A stretch of 64,000 nucleotides of DNA. Source: Beijerinckiaceae bacterium. Its GTDB lineage: Bacteria; Pseudomonadota; Alphaproteobacteria; Rhizobiales; Beijerinckiaceae. Shown in pieces: positions 17,002 through 26,861 of this stretch. The DNA lies in contig JALJOM010000003.1 of assembly GCA_024304885.1 (NCBI GenBank), positions 1,646,110-1,710,109 on the forward strand, written 5' to 3'. The position numbers and the translations under genes were made by a program. Below the pieces are notes generated by a model that saw only the letters and a list, made by a program, of their open reading frames with translations, made no database searches and was not told the DNA's origin. How positions within the stretch are numbered: the stretch's first letter is position 1; every line of letters starts with the position of its first letter.

Positions 17002-17170
17002 GTGCGATTCATGCCGGTAAAGTTGGAACCCGATCCGGCCCGATCAAGGGGACGCGAGGGCGAGGGGGCGTCGCCTGCCTCTTGCGCCGCCGCGCGACCC
17101 GGTCCATTCTGCCGATTCGATACCGGAACCGGCCAAATGGCCGATCGTGGGTCCGTGATCGGAGTGGATC

Positions 17171-17479
17171 ATGAGCGTCATCAGGCATGATTTCGGCATG
17201 AAGGATCGCGAATGCGTGCGGCGCTTCGCGAAGCTGACGAGCCTCGAGGAGCAGCACGAGGCCAAGGTCCTCGCTAATCCGCTTCCCTATCTCGAACGTG
17301 CCAACGAGCGGATCTCGCAGCTGGAGATGGCGCTGCAGGAGGCGGGAAACGCGGCGAGGTTCACGGTCGGCGTCGATTCCGATCCGGAATGGACCGAGAA
17401 CATCCTCGTCGACAAGGCGGAATACGAGCGCCTGGTCCGCTGCCGGGACATCGTCGAGGCAGCGGTCACGAAGCTCTGA
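17171..17479 (+). CDS. Small conserved hypothetical protein
   Basis: I do not recognise this 102-residue protein. It is hydrophilic and charged, without signal peptide or membrane segment. The middle (LPYLERANERISQLEMALQEAG) looks like a coiled-coil-prone helix, and the end (NILVDKAEYERLVRCRDIVE) another helix. A GGAG ribosome site lies seven bases before the ATG. It converges on malate synthase, whose stop is 16 bp away. It may be a cytoplasmic regulator or structural protein; no motif allows a choice. Confidence 0.6.
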   Translation: MSVIRHDFGMKDRECVRRFAKLTSLEEQHEAKVLANPLPYLERANERISQLEMALQEAGNAARFTVGVDSDPEWTENILVDKAEYERLVRCRDIVEAAVTKL

Positions 17480-17494
17480 CCGGACCGGCCGACC

Positions 17495-19666
17495 TCACAT
17501 CCTGCGCTGCTCTGCGGTCTTGGCCTGGCGCCGTCTCGCATGCAGGATCCATTCGGTATAGCCGTTCGGCTGTGCGGCGCCCTTGAAGACGAGCTCGGTC
17601 GCGGCGCGGAAGGCGAAGCCGTCGAATGCGGGAGCCATCGGCCGATAGAGGTTGTCGCCCGCATTCTGCCGATCGACGACCAGAGCCATCCGCCGCAGCG
17701 CCTCGGCGACCTCGTCCTCGGTCACGATCTTGTGCCTCAGCCAATTCGCGAGGTGCTGGCTCGAGATGCGCAGCGTGGCACGATCCTCCATCAGGCCCAC
17801 GTCGTGGATATCCGGTACCTTGGAGCAGCCGATGCCCTGGTCGATCCAGCGCACCACATAGCCGAGAATTCCCTGGCAATTGTTGTCGATCTCCTGCCGG
17901 ATCGCCTCGGGGGAAAACGTGCCGCCGCACGTCGGGATCGAAAGGAGCTCGGACAAGGGCGGCGGGCTGCGTCGCGCGAGGATTTGCTGACGCTTCACCA
18001 CATCCACCTTGTGGTAATGCACGGCATGGAGCGTCGCCGCGGTGGGTGAGGGGACCCAGGCCGTGCTCGCGCCAGCGAGCGGATGCACGATCTTCTGTGC
18101 CAGCATGTCGGCCATCTTGTCGGGTGCCGCCCACATTCCCTTGCCGATCTGGGCCTTGCCCGGCAGGCCGCAGGCGATCCCGACATCCACATTGGCGTTC
18201 TCGTAGGCCGCGATCCAGGCGCAGGACTTCATGTCGTTCTTGCGGATCATCGGGCCGGCCTCCATCGAGGTATGGATCTCGTCGCCGGTGCGGTCGAGGA
18301 AGCCAGTGTTGATGAAGAACACGCGATGCTCCGCGGCCTTGATGCAGGCCGCGAGATTGACCGAGGTGCGCCGCTCCTCGTCCATGATGCCCATCTTGAG
18401 CGTGTAGCGCTCGAGCCCCAGCATGTCCTCGACGCGGCCGAACAGCTCGTCGGCGAGCGCCACCTCGTCGGGGCCGTGGAGCTTCGGCTTCACGATGTAG
18501 ACGGAGCCGTGGCGGCTGTTGCGCAGGCCCTCGGTCTTCCTCAGGTCGTGCATCGCAACGAGCGAGGTCACGGCGCAATCGAGGATTGTCTCCGGCACGG
18601 GCTCGCCCGCACGATCGAGCACGGCGTCGGTGAAGATGTGGTGACCCACGTTGCGCACGAGGAGGAGCGCGCGGCCGTGCAGGGTCATCGGGCGGCCGTC
18701 ACGGTCGATGTAGGTGCGGTCCTCGGTGAGGCGGCGCTCTATGAGCAGGCCCTTCTTCTCCAGGGTCGCGGTCAGGGTGTTCTGCATCAGGCCGAGCCAG
18801 TTGCGATAGATCTCGACCTTGTCCTCGCCATCCACGGCGGCGACGGAATCCTCGAGGTCGATGATCGTGCTCAAGGCGGCCTCGAGGATCACGTCGGAGA
18901 CGCCGGCCTTGCTCTCGGCGCCGACGAGGCTGCCCTGGTCGATCTCGATCTCGATATGGAGGCCGTTCTGGCGGAGGAGGACGACCCCGGAATCGGAGGA
19001 TCTCCTCTTATGGCCGGCGAAGCGGCCGGGGTGGGCGAGCCGCGTGTCGAGCCCGTTCTCGAGCCGCACGACGAGCTCGCCGCCGACGACCTTGTACTCG
19101 ATCGCCGACCGGTGGCTTCCTGAAGCCAGGGGCACGATCTCGTCGAGGAAGCCGCGCACCCAGTCGATGACCTTGGCGCCGCGAACCTTGTTGTAGCCCT
19201 TGCCGCGCTCGGCCCCGTCCGTCTCGGGGATCACGTCGCTGCCGTAGAGCGCGTCGTAGAGGCTTCCCCATCGTGCATTGGCGGCATTCAAGGCGTAGCG
19301 GGCATTCGAGGCCGGGACGACGAGCTGGGGACCCGCGACCCGCGCGACCTCGAGGACATTCTCGGTCGAGATCGTGAACGGTGCCGGCGCCGGGACGATG
19401 TAGCCGATGCCGCGCAGGAAGGCCTCGTAGCGGGCGGGGTCGAACGGCCGAGTCGCGTTGAGCCGATGAAATTGATCGATCATCGACTGCAGCTCGTCGC
19501 GAAAGCGCAACTGCTCCTTGATCCGCGGCGTGAGGGCGTCGATCGACGCCGCGAGCCCCGAGAAGAAGTGCTCGGGCGAGACGCCGGTGCCGGGCATCGC
19601 CTCCTCCACGAGGAAGTCCCGCAGGACCGTGGCGACGCGAATTTCACCGATTTGCACGTAATCCAT
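17495..19666 (-). CDS. glcB: Malate synthase G
   Basis: Malate synthase G condenses glyoxylate with acetyl-CoA to give malate in the glyoxylate shunt. The 723-residue length is exactly that of the monomeric G isoform (form A is about 530). Recognisable segments include the N-terminal [17 protein letters not shown], the loop [23 protein letters not shown] around the active site, [29 protein letters not shown] and the C-terminal catalytic [20 protein letters not shown]. It is in a single-gene unit with no isocitrate lyase in the window. A possible role with C1 or C2 growth depends on the host. Confidence 0.96.
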   Translation of the reverse strand: MDYVQIGEIRVATVLRDFLVEEAMPGTGVSPEHFFSGLAASIDALTPRIKEQLRFRDELQSMIDQFHRLNATRPFDPARYEAFLRGIGYIVPAPAPFTISTENVLEVARVAGPQLVVPASNARYALNAANARWGSLYDALYGSDVIPETDGAERGKGYNKVRGAKVIDWVRGFLDEIVPLASGSHRSAIEYKVVGGELVVRLENGLDTRLAHPGRFAGHKRRSSDSGVVLLRQNGLHIEIEIDQGSLVGAESKAGVSDVILEAALSTIIDLEDSVAAVDGEDKVEIYRNWLGLMQNTLTATLEKKGLLIERRLTEDRTYIDRDGRPMTLHGRALLLVRNVGHHIFTDAVLDRAGEPVPETILDCAVTSLVAMHDLRKTEGLRNSRHGSVYIVKPKLHGPDEVALADELFGRVEDMLGLERYTLKMGIMDEERRTSVNLAACIKAAEHRVFFINTGFLDRTGDEIHTSMEAGPMIRKNDMKSCAWIAAYENANVDVGIACGLPGKAQIGKGMWAAPDKMADMLAQKIVHPLAGASTAWVPSPTAATLHAVHYHKVDVVKRQQILARRSPPPLSELLSIPTCGGTFSPEAIRQEIDNNCQGILGYVVRWIDQGIGCSKVPDIHDVGLMEDRATLRISSQHLANWLRHKIVTEDEVAEALRRMALVVDRQNAGDNLYRPMAPAFDGFAFRAATELVFKGAAQPNGYTEWILHARRRQAKTAEQRRM

Positions 19667-19775
19667 CGTGGTCTCGTCCCGGCGGGAGGAATTGCCTGCG
19701 TGGACCGGTCCGCGGAAGGGTCCGGCCCGTGACGTGGTGGAAGAGCCGGTGGAGTGCCGGGCTCGTCGGGGCGGG

Positions 19776-20312
19776 TCAGTCGCCGGCGAGCCCCAGCGGC
19801 TCGCAAATGTTGGGGGACGGCCCCATCAAGGCCAGCTCCTGCGCCTTCAGCCTCTCGTTGAGAGTCATCTTGGAGGATACGGCGTTGCGGACGTTCACCC
19901 AAGCCTGATAATAGCGCTGCTGGTTCGAGTTCGCCACCGCGAGATCGAGCCAGGTATAGGCCAGCACGTAGTCTTGCGGCACGCCTTGGCCCTTGTCGTA
20001 TTGCAGGCCGAGGTTGTATGCGGCCGGGGGATAGCCCTTGCCCGCGGCGCAGCGATACCAGAGCGCGGCCACATACTGGTTCTGGGGGACGCCGCGACCG
20101 TGGAAATACATGAAGCCGAGGCGCGATTGCGCGACGACGTTGCCGCGCGCCGCGAGGTCGAGGAGGAGGCTGGCCGCCCGCGTGTAGTTTCCGGCGGCGT
20201 AGGCGGCCTCGGCGGCGCGTAGCGTTGCAGCCGCGGCTCGGCCCGGCGACAATGCTACGGCGAGGAGAACCCCGACGACGAGAATCCCGAGAAAGCGCAC
20301 GACGTCCCTCAC
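19776..20312 (-). CDS. Exported SEL1-repeat (TPR-like) protein
   Basis: The 178-residue product begins with a signal peptide ([22 protein letters not shown]) and contains two or three SEL1-type repeats ([56 protein letters not shown]). SEL1 repeats mediate protein-protein contacts. The start is GTG at 20312, overlapping the ETF-QO stop as GTGA, so translation is coupled to that gene; a second GTG at 20300 is possible. In related bacteria a similar protein sits beside ETF-QO, suggesting a conserved pairing, but no functional link is known. Confidence 0.82.
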   Translation of the reverse strand: MRDVVRFLGILVVGVLLAVALSPGRAAAATLRAAEAAYAAGNYTRAASLLLDLAARGNVVAQSRLGFMYFHGRGVPQNQYVAALWYRCAAGKGYPPAAYNLGLQYDKGQGVPQDYVLAYTWLDLAVANSNQQRYYQAWVNVRNAVSSKMTLNERLKAQELALMGPSPNICEPLGLAGD

Positions 20313-21988
20313 ATGTTCGGGTAGCGCGGGCCGCCGCCGCCCTCCGGCGGCACCCATGTGATATTCTGCGCCGGATCCTTGATGTCGCAGGTTTTGCAAT
20401 GGACGCAATTCTGCGCATTGACGACGAAGCGCGGATTGGTCTTCTTCTGGTCGTCGTCGTAGACGACCTCGTAGACCGCGGCCGGGCAATAGAGCCTCGC
20501 CGGCTCGCCCCAGGTCGGCAGGTTCCGCGAGATCGGAACCGCCGGGTCCTTCAAGCGCAAATGCACCGGCTGGTTCTCCTCGTGATTGGTATTCGAGACG
20601 AAGACCGACGAGAGCCTGTCGAAGGTGAGGACGCCGTCGGGCTTCTGGTAGCGAATCGGCTTCACCCGGCTCAAGGGATCGAGGCTCGTGTGATCGGGCT
20701 TGCCGTGGGGTAGCGTGCCGAGAAGCGTCGCGCCGAGAATCTGGTTCACCCACATGTCGAGCCCCGCGAGCGCGATACCTCCGATCGTTCCGAATCTCGT
20801 CCACAACGGCTTTACGTTGCGCACCTTGTAGAGGTCCTTGCCGATTAGTGAGCCGCGCCACGCCCTGTCGTAGCCATCGAGCTCGTCCTGCGCCCGTCCG
20901 GCCCGCAAGGCGACGACCGCCTCCTCCGCGGCGAGTATGCCGGAGAACATCGCATTGTGCGATCCCTTGATGCGGGGGACGTTCATGAAGCCGGCCGAGC
21001 ATCCGATCAGCACCCCGCCCGGGAAGCTGAGCTTCGGCACGGATTGCCAGCCGCCTTCGGTGAGCGCACGCGCGCCGAAGGAGATCCGCCGGCCGCCCTC
21101 GAAGGTCGGCGCGATCAGGGGATGAGTCTTGAAGCGCTGGAACTCGTCGAACGGGGACAAGGTCGGATTCCGATAGTTCAGATGGACCACGAATCCGACC
21201 GAAACGAGATCGTCCTCGAAATGATAGAGGAAGGAGCCGCCCCCGGTCCCGTTGTCCAAGGGCCAGCCGAACGTGTGCTGGACGAGCCCGGGCTCGTGCC
21301 GCGCCGGGTCGATCCGCCAGAGCTCCTTCAGGCCGATCCCGTATTTTTGCGGCTCGCGCGCCTTGTCGAGCTCGTAGCGGCGAATGATCTCTTGCGCGAG
21401 CGAGCCGCGCGCCCCCTCTGCGATGAACGTGTATTTCGCGCGAAGCTCGATCCCGGGGGCATAGCTCTTCTTGCGGCTGCCGTCGCGTGCGACACCCATG
21501 TCGCCGGTGGCGACGCCCAAGACCTCCCCCTTCGCCCCGTAGAGCACCTCGGCCCCGGCGAAGCCCGGAAAGATGTCGACCCCGAGGGCCTCCGCCTTCG
21601 CGGCGAGGTAGCGTACGACGGTGCCGAGCGAGCCGACGAAATTGCCCCGATTGTGCATGAGCCGCGGCAGGAGGATTTCGGGGATGCGCAGATCGCCTGC
21701 CGGCCCGAGGATATAGAAACGGTCGGACGTGACCTCGGTGGTCAGAGGCCTCGCCTTGTCCTCGCGCCAGCCGGGAAGCAGGCGGTCGAGCGCGATCGGG
21801 TCGATGACTGCTCCGGAGAGAATATGCGCGCCGGCTTCGGCCCCTTTCTCGACCACTCCGACGGTGAGCTCCGGCGCGAGCTGCTTCAGGCGGATCGCGG
21901 CCGAAAGGCCTGCCGGGCCCGCGCCGATGATGACGATATCGAACTCCAGCGTATCTCGGCGCGGTGTCGCGGGGCCTGCCTTCGCCAT
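20309..21988 (-). CDS. Electron transfer flavoprotein-ubiquinone oxidoreductase
   Basis: ETF-QO passes electrons from acyl-CoA and amine dehydrogenases, via ETF, into the ubiquinone pool at the inner membrane. The 559-residue protein starts with the FAD-binding FDIVIIGAGPAGLSAAIRL, has SGAVIDPIALDRLLPGW, a membrane-surface ubiquinone region and the C-terminal 4Fe-4S cluster motif NCVHCKTCDIKDPAQNITWV plus an upstream CPAAVYE cysteine. The ATG at 21988 gives the normal N-terminus; 246 bases of upstream open frame lack start sites of any quality and overlap repeat DNA. It is coupled to the SEL1 protein downstream and divergent from uracil-DNA glycosylase. Confidence 0.95.
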   Translation of the reverse strand: MAKAGPATPRRDTLEFDIVIIGAGPAGLSAAIRLKQLAPELTVGVVEKGAEAGAHILSGAVIDPIALDRLLPGWREDKARPLTTEVTSDRFYILGPAGDLRIPEILLPRLMHNRGNFVGSLGTVVRYLAAKAEALGVDIFPGFAGAEVLYGAKGEVLGVATGDMGVARDGSRKKSYAPGIELRAKYTFIAEGARGSLAQEIIRRYELDKAREPQKYGIGLKELWRIDPARHEPGLVQHTFGWPLDNGTGGGSFLYHFEDDLVSVGFVVHLNYRNPTLSPFDEFQRFKTHPLIAPTFEGGRRISFGARALTEGGWQSVPKLSFPGGVLIGCSAGFMNVPRIKGSHNAMFSGILAAEEAVVALRAGRAQDELDGYDRAWRGSLIGKDLYKVRNVKPLWTRFGTIGGIALAGLDMWVNQILGATLLGTLPHGKPDHTSLDPLSRVKPIRYQKPDGVLTFDRLSSVFVSNTNHEENQPVHLRLKDPAVPISRNLPTWGEPARLYCPAAVYEVVYDDDQKKTNPRFVVNAQNCVHCKTCDIKDPAQNITWVPPEGGGGPRYPNM

Positions 21989-22119
21989 GATTCGGTTCCT
22001 AACATTGCGCGCCGTTCTCGGCAGTTGAAAGATTGGCCGTCCGAGCCTCTCGATCCTGATGGTCTTGTCCTGGGGGTCGATGCCTCCTTTCTGGGTCCTG
22101 CGCGCCGTTGGCGGCCGGC

Positions 22120-22257
22120 TGGAGCGGTATCCGATCCCCTGGACTCGGTAACCGGCTCTACATTCTGTATTGTCGCATTTTCGCAGAGCGATATCGCTGT
22201 TGCGATGGATCGCCGGCGCAATGCGATCCGGCATCCGCTTCGCCGGAAAATGCTCCA
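22120..22257. repeat. Element B repeat copy between ETF-QO and udg
   Basis: This copy begins TGGAGCGG, has TATCCGATCC, then GGCTCTACATTCTG and TTGTCGCATTTTCGC blocks, and ends in GGAAAATGCTCCA. It shares the same blocks, in the same order, as copies at 27793-27898 and 60401-60500. The ends form a TGGAGC/GCTCCA inverted repeat. It lies in the divergent promoter region between the two genes (21989-22384), which otherwise has no coding sequence. Confidence 0.7.
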
Positions 22258-22384
22258 GGCCTCGCCGCCTCTCGCCGCGTGGTCGCGACCGTCGGCGAGA
22301 GGACTCGACGGCTCCTAGGCCTATAGGATTGCGGGGCTTGCATCAATCGGCTCCGGCCGCGGCGGGTGGAGTACACGGCTCGCG

Positions 22385-23218
22385 ATGGACGAGGATCTGA
22401 TCGCACTTTTGCGCTGGTATCGCGACATGGGTGTCGATCTCGCGATCGACGAGTCTCCGCACGACCGGTTCGCCGAGTCGCCTTGCCGGCCGGTCACGCG
22501 GGCCGACGTCGCCGAGACGACGCGACCGGGACCGTCGCAGGAGGCGCGTCCTGCGCCGCTTCCGGAGCGACCCGCGGGCCTGCCGCAGGGCACCGAGGCC
22601 ATCGAGCAGACCGCGCGCGAACGCGCCGCAGCCGCGCGGAGCCTCGACGAGCTGCGCGGCGCTCTCGCGGCTTTCGACGGGTGCGGGCTGAAGGTGACGG
22701 CGACGCAGCTCGTTTTCGGCGACGGCAACCCCGAAGCCGACATCATGCTGGTCGGGGAGGCGCCCGGGGCGGAGGAGGATCGCGAGGGCCGGCCCTTCGT
22801 CGGCCGCGCCGGGCAATTGCTCGACAAGATGCTTGCTACGATCGGCCTCGACCGCAGCAAGGTTTATATCGCCAATGTCGTGCCGTGGCGGCCTCCGGGT
22901 AACCGGACGCCGACGCCCGCCGAAATCGCGCTCTGCCTTCCGTTCACCAAGCGCCAGATCGAGCTCGTCTCGCCGAAGATTCTCGTCTGTCTCGGCGCGC
23001 CCTCGACGCAGACGCTGCTCGGCGCCAAGGACGGCATCATGCGGCTTCGCGGCCGCTGGCTGGACTATCGTCTCGACGGGCAAACCATTCCCGCCTTGCC
23101 GATGCTGCATCCGGCCTATTTGCTGCGAGTGCCGGACAAGAAGCGTCTCGCTTGGCAGGACCTGCGTATGCTCGCCAAGGCGATCGAGCGGCTCGCGGCC
23201 GAAGCGAAAGGCGCATAG
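22385..23218 (+). CDS. Uracil-DNA glycosylase, family 4/5-type
   Basis: The enzyme excises uracil from DNA to start base-excision repair. Residues from about 115 show the UDG superfamily core: [20 protein letters not shown] with the water-activating acidic region, [31 protein letters not shown] and the second motif MLHPAYLLR. Family 4 enzymes are monomers with a 4Fe-4S cluster; candidate ligands are C in GCGLK and the cysteines of IALCLPF and ILVCLGAP. The first 90 residues form a Pro/Arg-rich N-terminal extension common in Hyphomicrobiales. A GGAG lies 13 bases upstream of the ATG. It is divergent from ETF-QO, an arrangement common in this order. Confidence 0.9.
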   Translation: MDEDLIALLRWYRDMGVDLAIDESPHDRFAESPCRPVTRADVAETTRPGPSQEARPAPLPERPAGLPQGTEAIEQTARERAAAARSLDELRGALAAFDGCGLKVTATQLVFGDGNPEADIMLVGEAPGAEEDREGRPFVGRAGQLLDKMLATIGLDRSKVYIANVVPWRPPGNRTPTPAEIALCLPFTKRQIELVSPKILVCLGAPSTQTLLGAKDGIMRLRGRWLDYRLDGQTIPALPMLHPAYLLRVPDKKRLAWQDLRMLAKAIERLAAEAKGA

Positions 23219-23313
23219 GTCCTGCCCGCCATGCGCGCAAGATTGCAACGAGGACCGAAGATCGCATAGTGAATTGCAACCCGCGGGGCAGGCACCAAGA
23301 TCGGGAGCGGAAG

Positions 23314-24195
23314 ATGAGATGGGAAGAGTTCGGCCGCTCCGAGAATATCGAGGATCGGCGCGGGGGCGAGCCCGGGGGAGGGGGCTTCATCCGGGGAGGC
23401 GGCGGCCTCGGCCTCGGTACGATGGTGGTGCTCGGCCTCCTCGGCTGGGCGCTCGGCATCGATCCGCGGCTCTTGATCGGCGGCGCCGAGATGCTCTCCG
23501 GCGGGCGCCAGCATCAGCAGTCGGTCGAGAGGCCGCAACGCAAAGGCGTACCGCCGGACCAGATGGGGCAATTCGTCTCCGCGGTCGTCGCGGCGAACGA
23601 GACCGTCTGGTCGGAAATCCTGCCGCGCCAAGCCAAAATCCGCTACGTCCCGCCGACGCTCGTGCTCTTTAGCGGGGCGACGCGCTCGGGCTGCGGCCAC
23701 GCGCAATCGGCCATGGGGCCGTTCTATTGCCCGCTCGACCGCAAGGTCTATCTCGACACGTCCTTCTTCCAGGACATGCAGCGGCGCATGGGCGGCGGCG
23801 GCGACTTCGCCTATGCCTATGTCATCGCCCACGAGATCGGGCACCATGTCGAGAACCTGCTCGGCATCCTGCCGAAGGTCCAGGCCGCCCAGCAGCGCGC
23901 CTCCGGCCGCGGCCAGGCCAATGCGCTCTCGGTCCGGGTCGAGCTGATGGCCGATTGCCTCGCCGGCGTCTGGGCCGCTCATGCCGAGCAGAAATATCGG
24001 TTTCTCGAGAAGGGCGATATCGAGCAGGCGGTGCGGACCGCGCAAGCGATCGGGGACGATCGGCTGCAAAGGTCGTCGCAAGGCTATGTCGTGCCGGATT
24101 CCTTCACCCACGGGTCCTCGGCGCAGCGCGTGCAGTGGTTGAGCACGGGGCTGAAATCCGGCCAGATCCAGGCCTGCGACACCTTCGCGAGGTAG
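23314..24195 (+). CDS. Neutral zinc metallopeptidase (YpfJ-like)
   Basis: The 293-residue protein belongs to the putative neutral zinc metallopeptidase family (pfam04228, YpfJ). An early membrane helix (LGLGTMVVLGLLGWALGIDP) anchors it after a Gly-rich linker, and the catalytic domain contains AYVIAHEIGHHVENLLG, with the HEIGHH zinc motif, PFYCPLDRKVYLDTSFF, LMADCLAGVWAAHAE and the Cys and Asp ligands. The ATG at 23314 has a nearby GGAG. It lies 95 bp from the glycosylase and its stop is followed by repeat DNA. Substrates are unknown; the family is common in alphaproteobacteria. Confidence 0.92.
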   Translation: MRWEEFGRSENIEDRRGGEPGGGGFIRGGGGLGLGTMVVLGLLGWALGIDPRLLIGGAEMLSGGRQHQQSVERPQRKGVPPDQMGQFVSAVVAANETVWSEILPRQAKIRYVPPTLVLFSGATRSGCGHAQSAMGPFYCPLDRKVYLDTSFFQDMQRRMGGGGDFAYAYVIAHEIGHHVENLLGILPKVQAAQQRASGRGQANALSVRVELMADCLAGVWAAHAEQKYRFLEKGDIEQAVRTAQAIGDDRLQRSSQGYVVPDSFTHGSSAQRVQWLSTGLKSGQIQACDTFAR

Positions 24196-24196
24196 C

Positions 24197-24341
24197 GCGA
24201 TTTCCGGCGTGGCGGGTCCCGCTTCGCATTTCGATCTCGTTGTTTCGAGAGATCGACATCGATGCGAAACGGCGAAAGAACAAAGATACATAACAAAGCC
24301 GTAGAGCACCTTCCGATTCTCCTCGATCGGAAAGTGCTCCA
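24197..24341. repeat. Diverged element B repeat after the metallopeptidase gene
   Basis: In reverse orientation this copy has the TGGAGCACTTTCCGATCG start, a GTGCTCTAC block, and the long middle with ATCGATGTCGATCTC also seen at 12140-12170. It is longer than other B copies because of that middle, which matches the one in the composite at 11839-12228. No gene is present between 24196 and 24485. Confidence 0.6.
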
Positions 24342-24485
24342 AGCCGCCGACCAGCTTCGGCATAGCTGCCGAGGGAGCGCCACTCGATCCGCAGCCATGG
24401 TCCTACCGGGGCCGACACACAAGTGTCATGAATCTTCGATCGAATCGTTGCTTCTGCAATAATTGTTGAATCGAGGAAAATCATT

Positions 24486-26861
24486 ATGCCGAGCAAGCAA
24501 TCACTTGCGCGTGCCGTTCGCGAGCGTCTCGCCAGCGAAGACGTGAAGGCGCAGATTGCGCATTCGTTGCACTGCGTCGAGAAGCGGCGTCCCCTCCGCG
24601 CCGAAAGCGACCCCGCGCGGCGGATTCGGCGCGTCCAGGCCGTCACTGGGCTCTCGGGGCCGGCCGCGGAGGCGGTGGCCGACTACGAAAATCTCGACAC
24701 GCTCGGGCTCAGCATGGCGGAGCTGACCGGCGCCGAGGCCATCCAGGGGCGCACGATCGATTTTCTCGGCTCGGCCTTTCTCGAGCTCGGGGCGAAAGCG
24801 GCGCGGGCGGTCGCACGAATCTCCTACCGCGACGACGGCCAGGGGAACGGAACCGGCTTCCTGATCTCCGATCGGCTGCTCGTCACGAACAATCACGTCT
24901 TACCGGACGCACCTGCGGCCGCGGGCTTCATGGCGGAGTTCGATTTCGAGCTCGGCGCCGATCGCAGGCCGAAGCGGGTCACCCGCTATGCGTTCGACCC
25001 CGACGCCTTCTTCCTCACCGACGATCAGGACGATCTCGACTATACGATCGTCGCCCTGAGCCGGCGCCTCGAGGGACCGGCGGAACTCGCCGATCTGGGC
25101 TATTGCGCGCTGAGCGGCGCCGGCGACAAGCATACATTGGGCGAGAACGTGAATATCGTCCAGCATCCCGATGCGCGGATGAAGGAGATCATCGTCCGCG
25201 AGAACAGGCTCGTCGCGCGCTTGCCCTTCGCGCTGCACTATCTCGCCGACACCGAGCCGGGATCCTCGGGCGCGCCGGTCTTCAACGATCAATGGGAGGT
25301 CGTCGCCTTGCACCATTGGGGGGTGCCGCACCGCGAGATCGAGCTCCCGGACGGCGTGCCTCTTTCGAAGGACGCGAACGAGGGGATCCGCATCAGCGCG
25401 ATCGTGCAGGAGCTGGAAGAGCACCTCTCGCGCATGTCCGGCACGAAACGCGACCTGCTCGAAGCCGCGCTCCGCCTCGGGTCCGAGACCCGCGCCGCGC
25501 GGCAACCGGTCGTCGTGAATACTGGCGCTCCTTCGCGAGCGGAGCCGTCGAAGCCCTCGGAAGGGACCCGGCCGACGATCCACGGGGACGGCTCGGTCAC
25601 TTGGCGCATCCCGATCGACATCACGATCACGCTCGGCCAAGGGACGATGCCCGTCGCCTCTCCTGCGGCTGCCTCGCAGGATGTGGCGCAGGACGAGCGT
25701 CCCGCCGTCGGTGCCGCAGCGCCGGGACCGGTCGCGAGGCCCGGCCGGGAAAAGGTGCGGCCGAACCCGGATTATCGCCGCCGGTCGGGCTACGACCCGG
25801 CCTTCCTGCCGGGCGGGCATGTCGTCGATCTGCCGATTCTTTCCGCCGCGCAGCTGGAGGTGGCGGCCGAAAACGGCCAGGCGCGGACCGGCGAGGATCC
25901 GTTCGAGCTGAAGTACACACATTATAGCGTGAAGCTTCACGGCCGGCGGCGCCTCGCCTTCTTCAGCGCGGCCAATATCGACGGGGCCACCTCGAAGAAC
26001 GTGAGCCGCACGACCGGCGCCGTCTCCGAACCCGGCGAGGCGCTGGAGGATCCGGAAGGGTTCGAGGCGCGCGAGCCGTGGTTCGAGGATCCTCGGGTCG
26101 CCAACGACGAGGAGACGAACGACAAGCTCTACCTGCGGCAAGCCATCGATGGACAAAACCCCGGCCAATTGCGGATCTTCGAGCGCGGTCATCTGACCCG
26201 GCGCCAGGATCCGGCCTGGGGCAGCGAGGCCGATGCGATCGCCGCCGATGCCGACACGTTTCATTTCACGAATTGCGCGCCGCAGGTCGGCTTCTTCAAC
26301 GAAGGCAAGTCGAAGCGCGAGGGCGAAGCCGCGGAAGGCAAGGGCGCGAGCGGGACCCTCCATTGGCGCGCGATCGAGGACTATGTCCTCGACAATGCGC
26401 GAGCGCAGGATTTGCGCGTCAGCGTCCTCACCGGCCCCGTGCTCGACGACGAGAGGGATATTCCCTGGCGGGGCGACATCATCCCCGATTTCAAGGTTCC
26501 CCGTGAGTTCTGGAAGGTCGTCGTGCGGGTCGAGAACGGCGAGCTCCTTGCCACGGCATTGTGCGCCGACCAGACGCCGTTGATCGAGCAGCTGCCGGAG
26601 GCGCGCGCGGCAGGATTCAAGGATATGTCCAAGGTCGCGAAATATCAGGTCTCGATCGTCGAGCTCGAGCGCAAGACCGGCCTCGATTTCGGAGAGGCGA
26701 TCCGGGAGGCGGACACGATCTCGCCCGCCGCGGAAGCGCGGCGAGCCCCGCTGACCAGCATCGCGCAGGTTTCGCTCGAAAAGCCCCGGCCGGAAGCCAA
26801 GAGCGGACCTTCGTCCGGCTCGCGCCGGTCCGCGGCGAGCCGCCGGCGCAAGCTGGGCTGA
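24486..26861 (+). CDS. Trypsin-like serine protease fused to NucA-type DNA/RNA non-specific endonuclease
   Basis: This 791-residue protein has three parts. Residues 1-100 form a helical domain I do not recognise. Residues 105-315 are a trypsin-like protease with the triad in order: H137 in VTNNHVL, D185 in DDLDYTIVAL and S261 in EPGSSGAPVF. After a Pro-rich linker, residues 475-730 are a NucA/EndoG-type beta-beta-alpha-metal nuclease with ERGHL (H569, DRGH-like), TNCAPQVGFFN (N596, Q600, N605), and conserved flanks such as LTGPVLD. There is no signal peptide, so it probably acts in the cytosol unless exported by a dedicated route. Such fusions may be effector proteins of conflict systems: protease and nuclease in one chain could be autoactivated. 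That is inference. The protein is monocistronic, flanked by repeat DNA upstream. Confidence 0.85.
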   Translation: MPSKQSLARAVRERLASEDVKAQIAHSLHCVEKRRPLRAESDPARRIRRVQAVTGLSGPAAEAVADYENLDTLGLSMAELTGAEAIQGRTIDFLGSAFLELGAKAARAVARISYRDDGQGNGTGFLISDRLLVTNNHVLPDAPAAAGFMAEFDFELGADRRPKRVTRYAFDPDAFFLTDDQDDLDYTIVALSRRLEGPAELADLGYCALSGAGDKHTLGENVNIVQHPDARMKEIIVRENRLVARLPFALHYLADTEPGSSGAPVFNDQWEVVALHHWGVPHREIELPDGVPLSKDANEGIRISAIVQELEEHLSRMSGTKRDLLEAALRLGSETRAARQPVVVNTGAPSRAEPSKPSEGTRPTIHGDGSVTWRIPIDITITLGQGTMPVASPAAASQDVAQDERPAVGAAAPGPVARPGREKVRPNPDYRRRSGYDPAFLPGGHVVDLPILSAAQLEVAAENGQARTGEDPFELKYTHYSVKLHGRRRLAFFSAANIDGATSKNVSRTTGAVSEPGEALEDPEGFEAREPWFEDPRVANDEETNDKLYLRQAIDGQNPGQLRIFERGHLTRRQDPAWGSEADAIAADADTFHFTNCAPQVGFFNEGKSKREGEAAEGKGASGTLHWRAIEDYVLDNARAQDLRVSVLTGPVLDDERDIPWRGDIIPDFKVPREFWKVVVRVENGELLATALCADQTPLIEQLPEARAAGFKDMSKVAKYQVSIVELERKTGLDFGEAIREADTISPAAEARRAPLTSIAQVSLEKPRPEAKSGPSSGSRRSAASRRRKLG

